A program made the translations under genes and the position numbers. A DNA stretch of 56,649 nt, from positions 1-56,649 of the forward strand of contig JACRAR010000011.1 of the NCBI GenBank assembly GCA_016234745.1, written 5' to 3'. This DNA comes from Betaproteobacteria bacterium. GTDB lineage: Bacteria; Pseudomonadota; Gammaproteobacteria; Burkholderiales; Rhodocyclaceae. This document shows, piece by piece, positions 25,386 to 33,271 of this stretch (its first letter is position 1; each line of letters opens with the position of its first letter). The notes beneath the pieces were generated by a model. That model was not told where the DNA came from and made no database searches. It saw only the letters and a program-made list of their open reading frames with translations.

Positions 25386-26900
25386 CTATGAAGTTCCATC
25401 CTGGCGCATGAACTGGCGCCAGGAATGGGCAATCCTGGCGCGCAGCCACGAAGACCCGATCGAACTGATCATCAGTACGCCGGCAGAAACCATCAATAGT
25501 TGAAGACATGCCAAGACGCGCTGTTCCGGCCAGGGCAACCATCGACTAGCCCAAGCCGCAGTGAGGGCGAGCAGGACAATGGGAGCGACATCATGCAACA
25601 GCCAATCGATATGCAATCCGGTTGCGTGGCGACGATGTACGACCGGGATCCATAGCGTGAAAAACAGGATGTGCGATCCCAGCCATGTCCAGCCTGCGCC
25701 TGCTGCGCCGTATCGGCTGACTGCCCAGATCAGGCAAGGGACCAGCACCAGGGCAAGAAGTATTGTACCCAACAAATGCAGGCGCAGTTGTCCTTTGGCG
25801 AACTGCAGATAGTAAGGGAAGGCACTCAAGGCCATCACGCCGTTGCCGAGCGCATACAGGCTCAGGGTGAGGTTTGTATGCGCAGCCAATTGAGCATCAC
25901 CCGTCCAGATCCAGATCAGGCGTTCTGCTTGGCTCGCCAGAACTCCGCCTGAAGACCAGGCCAGAATTCCTACCCATTGGGTACCCTTGCGATACAACTC
26001 AAGCAGGCTGGCTACGTCCCCTAGAGCATGCACGGCGGTTAGCCTTGGTACCAGAGCGGTGACGATGGGTGCCACGAGCAATAACACGCCGCTGCCTGCC
26101 AATACTGCCAGGCTGAACCAGCCATATTCCGCAAGGGGCAGCATGCCGGAGACCAGCAGCTTGTCCGTTTGCAAGACCGAGGCCCACATCGCGCCGGTCA
26201 GGGCCATTGCAGCCGAGAAGCCCAGAATATTCCGCAGCGGTTTCCAGTTCCAGCGCGCAGCTCCGATTGTTACAGCAGGGAGCAATGCGTAGGTCTTTCG
26301 CGTCAGGAATGCGATCTCCAGGGCAGTGACACACAATTGAAAGAGGAAAAATGTCTCGACACTGCTGCTCACCCAAATAAAAAACGGGATGACCATCACG
26401 AACCTGATCGTGGCAATAACGGCGCTGAAGACACTGAACCAGACCCAGCGCTCAAATCCTGAAATCACTCCGCGGTAAAACTCGCTGGTCCACTTCAGCG
26501 CTATGGTCAGCGCCATCAGCCGGATCGCATTGGCGACTTCATCTCTCGACAAGTGTTCTGCCTTGAGCCAGTGCCCGGCGATGCTGTCGGCTCCCAGGAT
26601 CAAGCCGAGCCCTACCAGCGAAGCCACGCAGATTGCAACGCCCTCGAGCGACCACAGCAGGCGGCGCAGGCCGAGCGCATCCCCATCGCCGCCGCGAAAA
26701 CGGATGGTTGCGCGAATCACGCTGGGCATCAAGCCCATGTCGAGATGGAGAAACCACGCTTGCAGCAACGCAAAAAAGCCGACCAGACCATAGGCCTCGG
26801 CACCCATGTATTGGATGTAGAAAGGCAGCATGACGACGCCGATGACAGCGGCGTAGATCTGGCTGAGATAATTTGCGAGTATGTTTCGCTTGAGCGACAT
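25386..26900 (-). CDS. Polysaccharide flippase (Wzx/MOP superfamily)
   Basis: The 504-residue protein has about 14 hydrophobic segments and the MOP-type N-terminus NILANYLSQIYAAVIGVVMLPFYIQYMGAEAYGL. This is characteristic of Wzx/RfbX-like lipid-linked oligosaccharide flippases. It would move undecaprenyl-linked glycan units across the inner membrane. It is followed downstream on the + side by a GT2 gene and shares the region with another GT2 and GtrA on its own strand. No Wzy polymerase was recognised, unless one of the large membrane proteins fills that role. Confidence 0.85.
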   Translation of the reverse strand: MSLKRNILANYLSQIYAAVIGVVMLPFYIQYMGAEAYGLVGFFALLQAWFLHLDMGLMPSVIRATIRFRGGDGDALGLRRLLWSLEGVAICVASLVGLGLILGADSIAGHWLKAEHLSRDEVANAIRLMALTIALKWTSEFYRGVISGFERWVWFSVFSAVIATIRFVMVIPFFIWVSSSVETFFLFQLCVTALEIAFLTRKTYALLPAVTIGAARWNWKPLRNILGFSAAMALTGAMWASVLQTDKLLVSGMLPLAEYGWFSLAVLAGSGVLLLVAPIVTALVPRLTAVHALGDVASLLELYRKGTQWVGILAWSSGGVLASQAERLIWIWTGDAQLAAHTNLTLSLYALGNGVMALSAFPYYLQFAKGQLRLHLLGTILLALVLVPCLIWAVSRYGAAGAGWTWLGSHILFFTLWIPVVHRRHATGLHIDWLLHDVAPIVLLALTAAWASRWLPWPEQRVLACLQLLMVSAGVLMISSIGSSWLRARIAHSWRQFMRQDGTS

Positions 26901-26995
26901 CGCGCAGGATTTATGCTGCGTTGCCTGCGACGAAGGGATGGCGAATCGCTCGCACCAGGCTTGGCGCGCTCATCGCGGATAACTTCCTGACATAC

Positions 26996-28144
26996 TCACG
27001 GCGTCCTTTCTTCCCGCACCATATTCAGCAGAAACACCCCAAAGATGGCGTTGACCCCGAGAAGAAATACCGTAGACGCGACAAAGGCGATATGTACCGT
27101 TCCTGCCATATCCCCGTATCCGCGCGCGATCCATTCGAACAGGATCCACGCATCGATGGCGAGACCGGATGCTGCAAGCGCCATTCCGAGCAGCAAGCCA
27201 CGTTCCAGGGTGAAGACGCTCAGGAGACGGCCAAAGCTGGAGTTGGCGGCAATCGGGTTGCGTCGCGCATCGATCAGGCGCGCAAGCAAGCCGAAACCGA
27301 TGACGTTTGCGCCGAGCAAGGCGAACATGCTGGCGAGCGCCAGAAAATGGATCCCCAGCTTTACACTGCCAGCGGCCATTGGCCCGCCAGCCAGCAGCGC
27401 CATGCCCAGGATGCCGACGATCGACAGCAAGCCGCCCGGCGCGAGATACAACCAGTCGGGGGCGTAAGTCAGCATGAAGCGCAGATGCCGCCAGCCGTCG
27501 CGGAACGTGCGCAGATGCGGGGGACGGTGACGCTTGTCGGGATAGAGCCGGGTGGGAATTTCGGCGATGCGCAAGCCGGCTTGCGCGGCGTTGATCACCA
27601 TTGCCGTGGCGAACTCCATGCCTGGTGTGCGCACGTCCATGCGCAAGAAGGCGTCACGGGTGAAGGCGCGCATGCCGCAGTGAAAATCCGCAATGGGAAC
27701 GCGATACATCGCGCGCGCCAGCGTGGACAGCAGTGGGTTGCCCACATAGCGGTGGAGTGCCGGCATTGCGCCCGGTTCAATGCCGCCCTTGAACCGGTTG
27801 CCGATCACCAGGTCGAAGCCTTCCTCGATTTTCCTGATGTAATCGCCGAGCGATGTCCAGTCGTAGGAATCGTCGGCATCGGCCATGATGACGATGGCGC
27901 CACGGGCGGCGGCAATGCCTGCCATCAGAGCCGAGCCGTAGCCCTTGCGTGGTTCATGCACCACGCGAGCGTTGCGCGATTCGGCAATGCTGACCGAAGC
28001 ATCGCTCGATCCGTTGTCGGCGACCACGATTTCCCCGGCGATGCCCAGGTCCCGGAATGCGCGCTGCGCCTTGTCGATGCATATCCCTAGCGTGTTTGCC
28101 TCATTCAGACAGGGCATGACGGCCGTGACGTAGATCTCAGTCAT
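26996..28144 (-). CDS. Glycosyltransferase family 2, DPM1/polyprenyl-phosphate type, with C-terminal membrane segments
   Basis: The 382 residues contain a GT2 domain (AVMPCLNEANTL, ADNGSSDAS, and the metal motif MADADDSYD) and a DPM1-like core with FHCGMRAFTRDAF. Three to four membrane helices follow at the C-terminus (LLSIVGILGMALLAGG, FALLGANVIGFGLL). Enzymes of this form load a sugar on polyprenyl phosphate for GT-C transferases. A GtrA homologue begins 79 nt upstream on the same strand, the usual partner for flipping the lipid-linked sugar. This suits the nearby GT-C-like proteins. Confidence 0.88.
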   Translation of the reverse strand: MTEIYVTAVMPCLNEANTLGICIDKAQRAFRDLGIAGEIVVADNGSSDASVSIAESRNARVVHEPRKGYGSALMAGIAAARGAIVIMADADDSYDWTSLGDYIRKIEEGFDLVIGNRFKGGIEPGAMPALHRYVGNPLLSTLARAMYRVPIADFHCGMRAFTRDAFLRMDVRTPGMEFATAMVINAAQAGLRIAEIPTRLYPDKRHRPPHLRTFRDGWRHLRFMLTYAPDWLYLAPGGLLSIVGILGMALLAGGPMAAGSVKLGIHFLALASMFALLGANVIGFGLLARLIDARRNPIAANSSFGRLLSVFTLERGLLLGMALAASGLAIDAWILFEWIARGYGDMAGTVHIAFVASTVFLLGVNAIFGVFLLNMVREERTP

Positions 28145-28223
28145 GGGCTTCCCACATCGCTCCGTGTTGATTGTCGCCGTTAGTCAATGGCCAGATCGCT
28201 TGTGCTTTGTGGAAGGATTGTAA

Positions 28224-28643
28224 TCAGAAGAGCGCCATCTTGCGTGTGGCATAACCGGCCATGAAGGAAGCGCCCGAGGCGACGAGTTTGGCGAATATCA
28301 GGGGGAAGGCCAGCCATTCGACACAGGTTGCAATCACGGAGACATTGACAGCCAGGCCGAGTACTCCGGCGGCAATGAAGACAGCAGTCTCGACGGATTT
28401 TTGGTGAATGAGCTTTCTGCGCTGAAACACAAAGCGGACCGACAGCCTGTAATGCACCAGCGATCCGACCAGGAAACCGAGGGTTGCAGCGATTGTGTAG
28501 TGCATCATCTGCGCCAACGAAAGCAGCACGCTGACATCGACGCCCAGTGCGACCAGGCTGGCAGCAAAATACCTGCCGAATTCCCCGGGGCATACCAGGC
28601 TTGAACCCGGTAGCTTGAAGGCAATCGGCTTTGCTCGGAACAT
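28224..28643 (-). CDS. GtrA-family membrane protein
   Basis: This 139-residue protein has four membrane helices and the family pattern FGRYFAASLVALGVDVSVL...LGFLVGSLVHYRLSVRFVF. GtrA proteins help move polyprenyl-phosphate-linked sugars across the inner membrane for O-antigen or teichoic acid decoration. ATG 28643 is chosen; TTG 28649 is also in frame. The DPM1-type glycosyltransferase lies downstream on the same strand. The gene is divergent from kdsD, with a TTATAA-centred region between them. Confidence 0.85.
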   Translation of the reverse strand: MFRAKPIAFKLPGSSLVCPGEFGRYFAASLVALGVDVSVLLSLAQMMHYTIAATLGFLVGSLVHYRLSVRFVFQRRKLIHQKSVETAVFIAAGVLGLAVNVSVIATCVEWLAFPLIFAKLVASGASFMAGYATRKMALF

Positions 28644-28669
28644 GTGCAAATCGGCGTGGCAACGGGGTT

Positions 28670-28678
28670 TGTTATAAT
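28670..28678 (+). promoter_or_regulatory. Extended -10 promoter before the kdsD remnant
   Basis: TGTTATAAT at 28670-28678 is a perfect extended -10 (TGn + TATAAT), 28 nt before the kdsD ATG. It would drive kdsC-lptC-lptA despite the broken first gene. The TTATAA core is self-complementary, so the minus-strand gtrA could use it too. Confidence 0.6.
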
Positions 28679-28705
28679 CGGAGCCATCATAACTGCATAA
28701 GTCCT

Positions 28706-28880
28706 ATGAGCCAAACTGGCCGACCCAGCGGCGCGTCGAGGTTGCCGCCGCGTGCCATAGAGATGGCACGACGCGTCTTGCAAATCGAGGCGGAAGCAGT
28801 TGCTGCGCTGGGTGTCCGGCTCGGCGCCGAATTCCTGCGCGCTCAACATGCACGATTTGTTCCGTGCCAAGGTTGTCTGA
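28706..28880 (+). pseudogene. kdsD: Arabinose-5-phosphate isomerase remnant (internal deletion)
   Basis: ATG 28706 opens with a KdsD N-terminus (RAIEMARRVLQIEAEAVAALGVRLGAEFLRA). After 46 residues the sequence jumps to the KdsD C-terminus in another frame: LNMHDLFRAKVV, 28842-28877, with stop 28878-28880. The SIS and CBS domains, about 270 residues, are absent. The joint lies at GCGCGCTC (28837-28844), a plausible microhomology. As it stands the frame runs on into unrelated residues and ends at 28891 over the kdsC ATG. No active enzyme could be made. Either a real deletion or an assembly collapse could explain it. Confidence 0.82.
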
Positions 28881-28890
28881 TCAGACCCTG

Positions 28891-29445
28891 ATGTTTACCT
28901 CCGTCTCCCAGCAAAAAGCCAGCCAGGTCAAGTTGATGGCGTTCGACGTGGATGGCGTGATGACCGATGGCACGCTCTATTACACGGCCCAGGGCGAGGA
29001 GTTGAAAGCCTTCAACACTCTCGATGGCCATGGCCTCAAAATGCTGGCCAATGCCGGTGTCGTGCTCGCCATCATCAGCGGGCGAGGTTCGCGCGCCCTC
29101 GAATTGCGTGCCAAGAACCTGGGCATTGAAATCCTGCTGCAGGGCGTCGAAGACAAGCATGCCGCCATGCATGAGGTACTCAAGCGTCGGCAACTCGATT
29201 TTGCCAGCGCCGGCTACATGGGCGACGATGTGGTCGACCTGCCCGTACTGCGCGCTTGCGGCTTTTCCGCCAGCGTGCCGAACGGCCATGTCTTGGTGCG
29301 ACGCCATGTCGATTACGTGACGCGCTGCGGCGCAGGGCAGGGGGCAGTGCGCGAAATCTGCGAACTGATTCTCTCAGCGCAGAACAAACTCGACCAGGCA
29401 TTGGCGCCTTATCTTGTCGTGCCGCCGACATCCGCGAGGACATGA
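28891..29445 (+). CDS. kdsC: 3-deoxy-D-manno-octulosonate 8-phosphate phosphatase
   Basis: KdsC removes phosphate from Kdo-8-P in lipopolysaccharide core synthesis. The 184-residue HAD-superfamily protein has the catalytic DVDGVMTDG (D19, D21), the SGR motif in IISGRGS, and GYMGDDVVDLPVL for Mg2+ binding. It is C0-type with no cap, as expected. ATG 28891 overlaps the stop of the broken kdsD frame. The stop overlaps the lptC start (ATGA). Because KdsD is lost here, Ara5P must come from another isomerase if Kdo is made. Confidence 0.94.
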   Translation: MFTSVSQQKASQVKLMAFDVDGVMTDGTLYYTAQGEELKAFNTLDGHGLKMLANAGVVLAIISGRGSRALELRAKNLGIEILLQGVEDKHAAMHEVLKRRQLDFASAGYMGDDVVDLPVLRACGFSASVPNGHVLVRRHVDYVTRCGAGQGAVREICELILSAQNKLDQALAPYLVVPPTSART

Positions 29446-30026
29446 AATTCCATAGCGCCAACCTGCTGCCCCTGATGCTGCTGACCTTGCTGGCAGCGCT
29501 GACCTTCTGGCTGGAGCGCGCCACCGAGGTCGACAAAGCGGGGAACAAGGACAAGATCCGCCATGATCCGGATTTCATCGTCACCGCGCTTAGCGTGCGC
29601 CACTTCAATCGCGACGGCAGCCTCCAGCATGCGCTGCAGGCAAGGGAAATGATGCATTATCCGGATGATGACAGCACGCATATCGCCGAGCCATCCCTGA
29701 CCTTTTATGCGCATGCCGAGCCAACCCGGCTCAGTGCGCGGCAAGCCCGGGTCAGCCAGGATGGCAGGTTGATCGAACTCAGCGACAATGTGCGGGTCGT
29801 TCGCGAAGCCACGCCGGACCGTCCCGAACTGGTTCTCACAACTGCCGCAATGCAGGTTTATCCGGACGACGAAATTGCCCGCAGCAGCGTGCCGGTGACC
29901 ATCGTCAATGGCAAGAGCCTGATCCGCGGCATGGGCATGGAAGCGGATCACGGAAAGCACCTATACACACTGACGGGACGGGCACAAGCCACGCTCTATA
30001 AAACGCAACCTCAGACGACGCCATGA
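29442..30026 (+). CDS. lptC: LPS export ABC transporter periplasmic protein LptC
   Basis: LptC is the bitopic inner-membrane protein that passes lipopolysaccharide from LptBFG to LptA. The 194 residues start with one membrane helix (LLPLMLLTLLAALTFWL) followed by a periplasmic beta-jellyroll domain, with DFIVTALSVRHFNRDGSLQ and a repeat-rich beta pattern. GCGAGGAC precedes the ATG, which overlaps the kdsC stop. lptA overlaps the end of this gene by 4 nt, so kdsC-lptC-lptA are translationally coupled. Confidence 0.9.
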   Translation: MKFHSANLLPLMLLTLLAALTFWLERATEVDKAGNKDKIRHDPDFIVTALSVRHFNRDGSLQHALQAREMMHYPDDDSTHIAEPSLTFYAHAEPTRLSARQARVSQDGRLIELSDNVRVVREATPDRPELVLTTAAMQVYPDDEIARSSVPVTIVNGKSLIRGMGMEADHGKHLYTLTGRAQATLYKTQPQTTP

Positions 30027-30646
30027 ATCCAATAGCCAGAATGCTCCTTGTTGCCGCCCTGATCGTCCCATCGCTGCCGGCCCAGGCGGAAAAAGCCGAT
30101 CGCGACAAGCCGGTCAATCTCGATGCCGACCGCATCATCATCGACGATGCCAAAAAAATAAACACCTTCGAGGGCAATGTTCAGATGGTGCAGGGCACCC
30201 TGACGATACGCAGCGAAAAGCTGGTCGTCACCCAGGACATCGATGGCTACCAGAGCGGTGTTGCCACCGGCGGTCCAGGCGGGCTGGCGCATTTTCGGCA
30301 GAAGCGCGAAGGCAAGGAGGAGTATGTCGAAGGCGAGGCCGAGCGCATCGTGCATGACGGCAAGCTCGACAAGACCGAATTTTTCCTGCGCGCCCGCGTC
30401 AAGAGCGGTCAGGATGAGGTGCGCGGTCAATACATTTCATTCGATGGCAAGAACGAGAACTATCTGGTCAGCAGCGGTCCTGCCGGCGCCCCGGTGGCAG
30501 CGGCTCCCGGTGCCAACACCCGGGTTCGCGCCGTGATTCAGCCGAAGAAGAAGGTTGATGCGGCTGCCCCGCCGGCCGCCAAGCCGAGCCCTGAGCCGCC
30601 GCCGCTCAAGGCCGTACCTGAACTCACCAATCCAAGACAGGAGTGA
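30023..30646 (+). CDS. lptA: Lipopolysaccharide transport periplasmic protein LptA
   Basis: LptA forms the periplasmic bridge for LPS between LptC and LptD. The 207 residues have a signal peptide ending [12 protein letters not shown] and an OstA-like beta fold ([38 protein letters not shown]). A Pro/Ala-rich C-terminal tail, with [20 protein letters not shown], exceeds the core domain. Normally lptB follows. Here the next gene, 8 nt away, is an enoyl-CoA hydratase. Confidence 0.92.
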   Translation: MNPIARMLLVAALIVPSLPAQAEKADRDKPVNLDADRIIIDDAKKINTFEGNVQMVQGTLTIRSEKLVVTQDIDGYQSGVATGGPGGLAHFRQKREGKEEYVEGEAERIVHDGKLDKTEFFLRARVKSGQDEVRGQYISFDGKNENYLVSSGPAGAPVAAAPGANTRVRAVIQPKKKVDAAAPPAAKPSPEPPPLKAVPELTNPRQE

Positions 30647-30654
30647 TTCGCATC

Positions 30655-31431
30655 ATGAGTTATGAAAATATCATTACAGAGGTTCGCGGCAAGGTCGGCC
30701 TCATCACGCTCAATCGTCCCAAGGCGCTCAACGCACTCAATGACGCGCTGGTCAATGAAGTGGTTGCGGCGCTTGAGGCATTCGAAGCCGACGCGGCGAT
30801 TGGCGCCATCGTCATCACCGGTTCGGAGAAAGCCTTCGCCGCCGGCGCCGACATCGTCGCCATGCGGGATTGGAATCACATGGATGTGTATAAGAGCAAT
30901 TTCATCAGCCGCAACTGGGATCGCGTCGCGCGCTGCCGCAAGCCGATCATCGCTGCCGTGGCCGGCTATGCCCTGGGTGGAGGCTGCGAGCTGGCGATGA
31001 TGTGCGACTTCATCCTGGCAGGCGACAATGCCCAATTCGGACAGCCCGAAGTCAAACTCGGGATCATTCCCGGATCGGGCGGCACGCAGCGCCTGCCGCT
31101 TGCCGTCGGTAAAGCCAAAGCGATGGAGCTCAGCCTCACCGGGCGTTTGATGGACGCCGTCGAGGCCGAGCGCGCCGGTCTCGTCGCGCGCATCGTGCCC
31201 GTCGGCCAGCTTGTGGAAGAGGCCATTGCCACGGCGCAAACCATTGCCAGCTATTCCTTGCCCGTGGTGATGATGGTCAAGGAGTCGATCAATCGCGCTT
31301 TTGAGACCTCGCTGCAGGAAGGCCTGCTGTTCGAGCGCCGTACTTTCCATTCCTGTTTCAGCCTTGCCGACAAGAAGGAAGGCATGAGCGCCTTCCTCGA
31401 AAAGCGCAAGCCGAATTTCAGGAACGCCTGA
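30655..31431 (+). CDS. Enoyl-CoA hydratase (crotonase family)
   Basis: The 258-residue crotonase-fold enzyme hydrates trans-2-enoyl-CoA. The CoA oxyanion motifs are AFAAGADI and [37 protein letters not shown], which contain both catalytic Glu positions of active hydratases (E in GGCELA and E in GQPEVKLG). It resembles PaaF/FadB1-type hydratases used in fatty acid, phenylacetate or PHB-linked beta-oxidation. It sits where lptB is expected, with AGGAG inside the end of lptA. ATG 30655 is preferred over GTG 30643. Confidence 0.9.
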   Translation: MSYENIITEVRGKVGLITLNRPKALNALNDALVNEVVAALEAFEADAAIGAIVITGSEKAFAAGADIVAMRDWNHMDVYKSNFISRNWDRVARCRKPIIAAVAGYALGGGCELAMMCDFILAGDNAQFGQPEVKLGIIPGSGGTQRLPLAVGKAKAMELSLTGRLMDAVEAERAGLVARIVPVGQLVEEAIATAQTIASYSLPVVMMVKESINRAFETSLQEGLLFERRTFHSCFSLADKKEGMSAFLEKRKPNFRNA

Positions 31432-31460
31432 ACTCTGGTGTCATCGGATGGTGCCGGGGG

Positions 31461-32336
31461 TTACTTCCTCAGCGCCAGCGCCACCCCAAAAGCGGCCAGC
31501 GCCATGCCCACCAAGGCCGGGGCGTCGAGCTGCTCGCCGAATACCGCCCATGCCAACAAGGCGGTGGTCGGCGGTGTGAGGTAAAACAGCGCCGAAACGC
31601 GCGTGGCGGCACCGTGCCGGATCAGCTGATGCAACAGCGAGATGGCGCCGAGCGAGAGCACCAGCACCAGCCACCCCAGCGCGAAAATGAAGTTTCGATT
31701 CCAAGTGATCTGCATGGTTTCGTAGATCAGCATGAAGGGCAGGAACACCAGGCCGGCGGCGACAAACTGGATCAGTGACCCGGTCCATAGATCCATCTGG
31801 CCGCAAAAGCGCTTCTGATAAATCGTGCCGCAGGTAATGCTGAGCAGGGCCAGCAAAGTTAGCGCCATGCCACCGAAGCTGAGGCCTGCCAGCGCGAGTT
31901 TGCCCGAGAGCACCAGTGCCACGCCGACAAAGCCAAGCAGCAGGCCTGTCCATTGTTTCGGACCGACCCGCTCGCCGAGCAATTTCCCGCCCAGCATGGC
32001 CGTCAGCAAGGGCTGCATGCCGACAATCAGGGCGACCAAGCCGGCCGGCATGCCGCGATGGATCGCACCAAAGACCCCGCCCAGATAACCGCCATGCAAG
32101 AACACGCCGGCGATCGCGATATGCAGCGCCTGGCGCGGACTCTTCGGCCATGGCCGGCGCAATGCCAGGGCCAGGCTGAGTAACAGCGTGCAGACCACAA
32201 TGAAGCGCATTTCGAGAAAGGTCAGTGGCTCGGCATAGGGCAAACCCAGCTTTGCGCCGATGAAGCCGGTGCTCCAGAGCAGCACGAATATGCCGGGTGC
32301 GGCATGCTCGAAAAAACTGAAACCTGCTTTGGACAT
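31461..32336 (-). CDS. EamA/DMT-superfamily transporter
   Basis: The 291 residues contain ten hydrophobic segments in two EamA repeats (first FLEMRFIVVCTLLLSLALAL, second WNRNFIFALGWLVLVLSLGAIS). This is the RhaT/YdcZ-like drug/metabolite transporter layout. It is convergent with the enoyl-CoA hydratase gene. ATG 32336 is taken as the start; TTG 32351 is also in frame. The substrate is unknown; amino acids or metabolites are usual for the family. Confidence 0.85.
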   Translation of the reverse strand: MSKAGFSFFEHAAPGIFVLLWSTGFIGAKLGLPYAEPLTFLEMRFIVVCTLLLSLALALRRPWPKSPRQALHIAIAGVFLHGGYLGGVFGAIHRGMPAGLVALIVGMQPLLTAMLGGKLLGERVGPKQWTGLLLGFVGVALVLSGKLALAGLSFGGMALTLLALLSITCGTIYQKRFCGQMDLWTGSLIQFVAAGLVFLPFMLIYETMQITWNRNFIFALGWLVLVLSLGAISLLHQLIRHGAATRVSALFYLTPPTTALLAWAVFGEQLDAPALVGMALAAFGVALALRK

Positions 32337-32483
32337 GGATTCTGGCCCCAATGTGGAAAATCATGCAACGCAATATATTTGCGTTAATTCTATGTCAAAA
32401 TAAATGAAAAATACAATTTAATGCAATGTATTTTAATGATTTAATCTATTTTAAAGTTAATTGGTGCGATGCACAAAAAAGTC

Positions 32484-32511
32484 TTGACATCTAAAAAATC
32501 ACCCCTATAAT
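32484..32511 (+). promoter_or_regulatory. Consensus sigma-70 promoter of the phasin gene
   Basis: A perfect TTGACA (32484-32489) and a perfect TATAAT (32506-32511) are separated by 16 bp. They sit in an unusually AT-rich stretch (about 32350-32520) that may act as an UP-like or H-NS-type region. This is the strongest promoter seen in the window and suits a highly abundant granule protein. Confidence 0.88.
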
Positions 32512-32611
32512 ACGATTCATGTCGCACCGCAGCAATTGAATTCAGCAAGCTGTTGTGCAGATCTGGGATTCTTAATCAACCAATGCATGCAAATCATTTA
32601 GGAGAAACCTC

Positions 32612-33175
32612 ATGTTTGCTACCCCCGAACAACTTGCCAACACCAGCAAATCCAATGTCGAAGCCCTCTTGACCCTGGCCAATACTGCCTTTGCCAGCGC
32701 CGAACGCCTCGCCGCCCTGAACCTTAATACGGCCCGCAGCCTGCTGGAGGACAGCGTTTCGTCCGCCAAGACACTGCTCGGCGTCAAGGACATCCAGGGT
32801 TTCGTTGCCCTGCAGACCACGCTGGCCCAGCCGGCTGTCGAGAAGGCGGTGGCCTACTCGCGCAGCATCTACGAAATCGCCACTCAGACTCAGGAAGAAG
32901 TTTCCAAGATCGTCGAATCGCAATTCGCCGAGACCAACCGCAACGTCGCATCGGCTCTGGACAAGGCTGCCAAGAACGCTCCGGCCGGTTCCGATGTGGC
33001 CGTCGCTGCCGTCAAGTCGGCGATCGCCGCCGCCAACTCGGCCTACGACAGCATGACCAAGGCCGCCAAGCAGGTCGCCGAGATCACCGAAGCCAATGTC
33101 GCCGCCGCCACCAGCGCCACCGTCAAGGCTGTCGGTACCGCCAGTAACGCCGCCAAGGTGCGCAAGGCTGCCTGA
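32612..33175 (+). CDS. phaP: Phasin family protein (PHB granule coat)
   Basis: Phasins coat polyhydroxybutyrate granules. The 187 residues are almost entirely amphipathic helix, rich in Ala, Lys and Glu, with the phasin motif pattern NVEALLTLANTAFASAERLAALNLNTARSLLED and QTQEEVSKIVESQFAETNRNVA. There is no signal peptide or membrane segment. AGGAGAAACCTC precedes the ATG. A consensus promoter and a strong terminator bracket it, so it is monocistronic. Several paralogues usually exist in PHB-forming betaproteobacteria; the exact paralogue cannot be assigned. Confidence 0.9.
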   Translation: MFATPEQLANTSKSNVEALLTLANTAFASAERLAALNLNTARSLLEDSVSSAKTLLGVKDIQGFVALQTTLAQPAVEKAVAYSRSIYEIATQTQEEVSKIVESQFAETNRNVASALDKAAKNAPAGSDVAVAAVKSAIAAANSAYDSMTKAAKQVAEITEANVAAATSATVKAVGTASNAAKVRKAA

Positions 33176-33230
33176 TTTACTGCTCATTTACCGATTTGTC
33201 TCCTCCTCCAGCTATCTAAGGCTGGATTTA

Positions 33231-33258
33231 CCCCGGCCACAGCGCCGGGGTTTTTTTT
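33231..33258 (+). terminator. Rho-independent terminator of the phasin gene
   Basis: CCCCGGC 33231-33237 pairs with GCCGGGG 33244-33250 around CACAGC, followed by eight T residues (33251-33258). This is an excellent intrinsic terminator placed just before the end of hrpA. Confidence 0.93.
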
Positions 33259-33271
33259 GACCATGGGAAAG

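Noticed and set aside
28640-28670. Sigma-54-like site before kdsD (TGGCAAC..TTTG)
   Set aside because: The -24/-12 match is incomplete, while a perfect extended -10 lies directly beside it.
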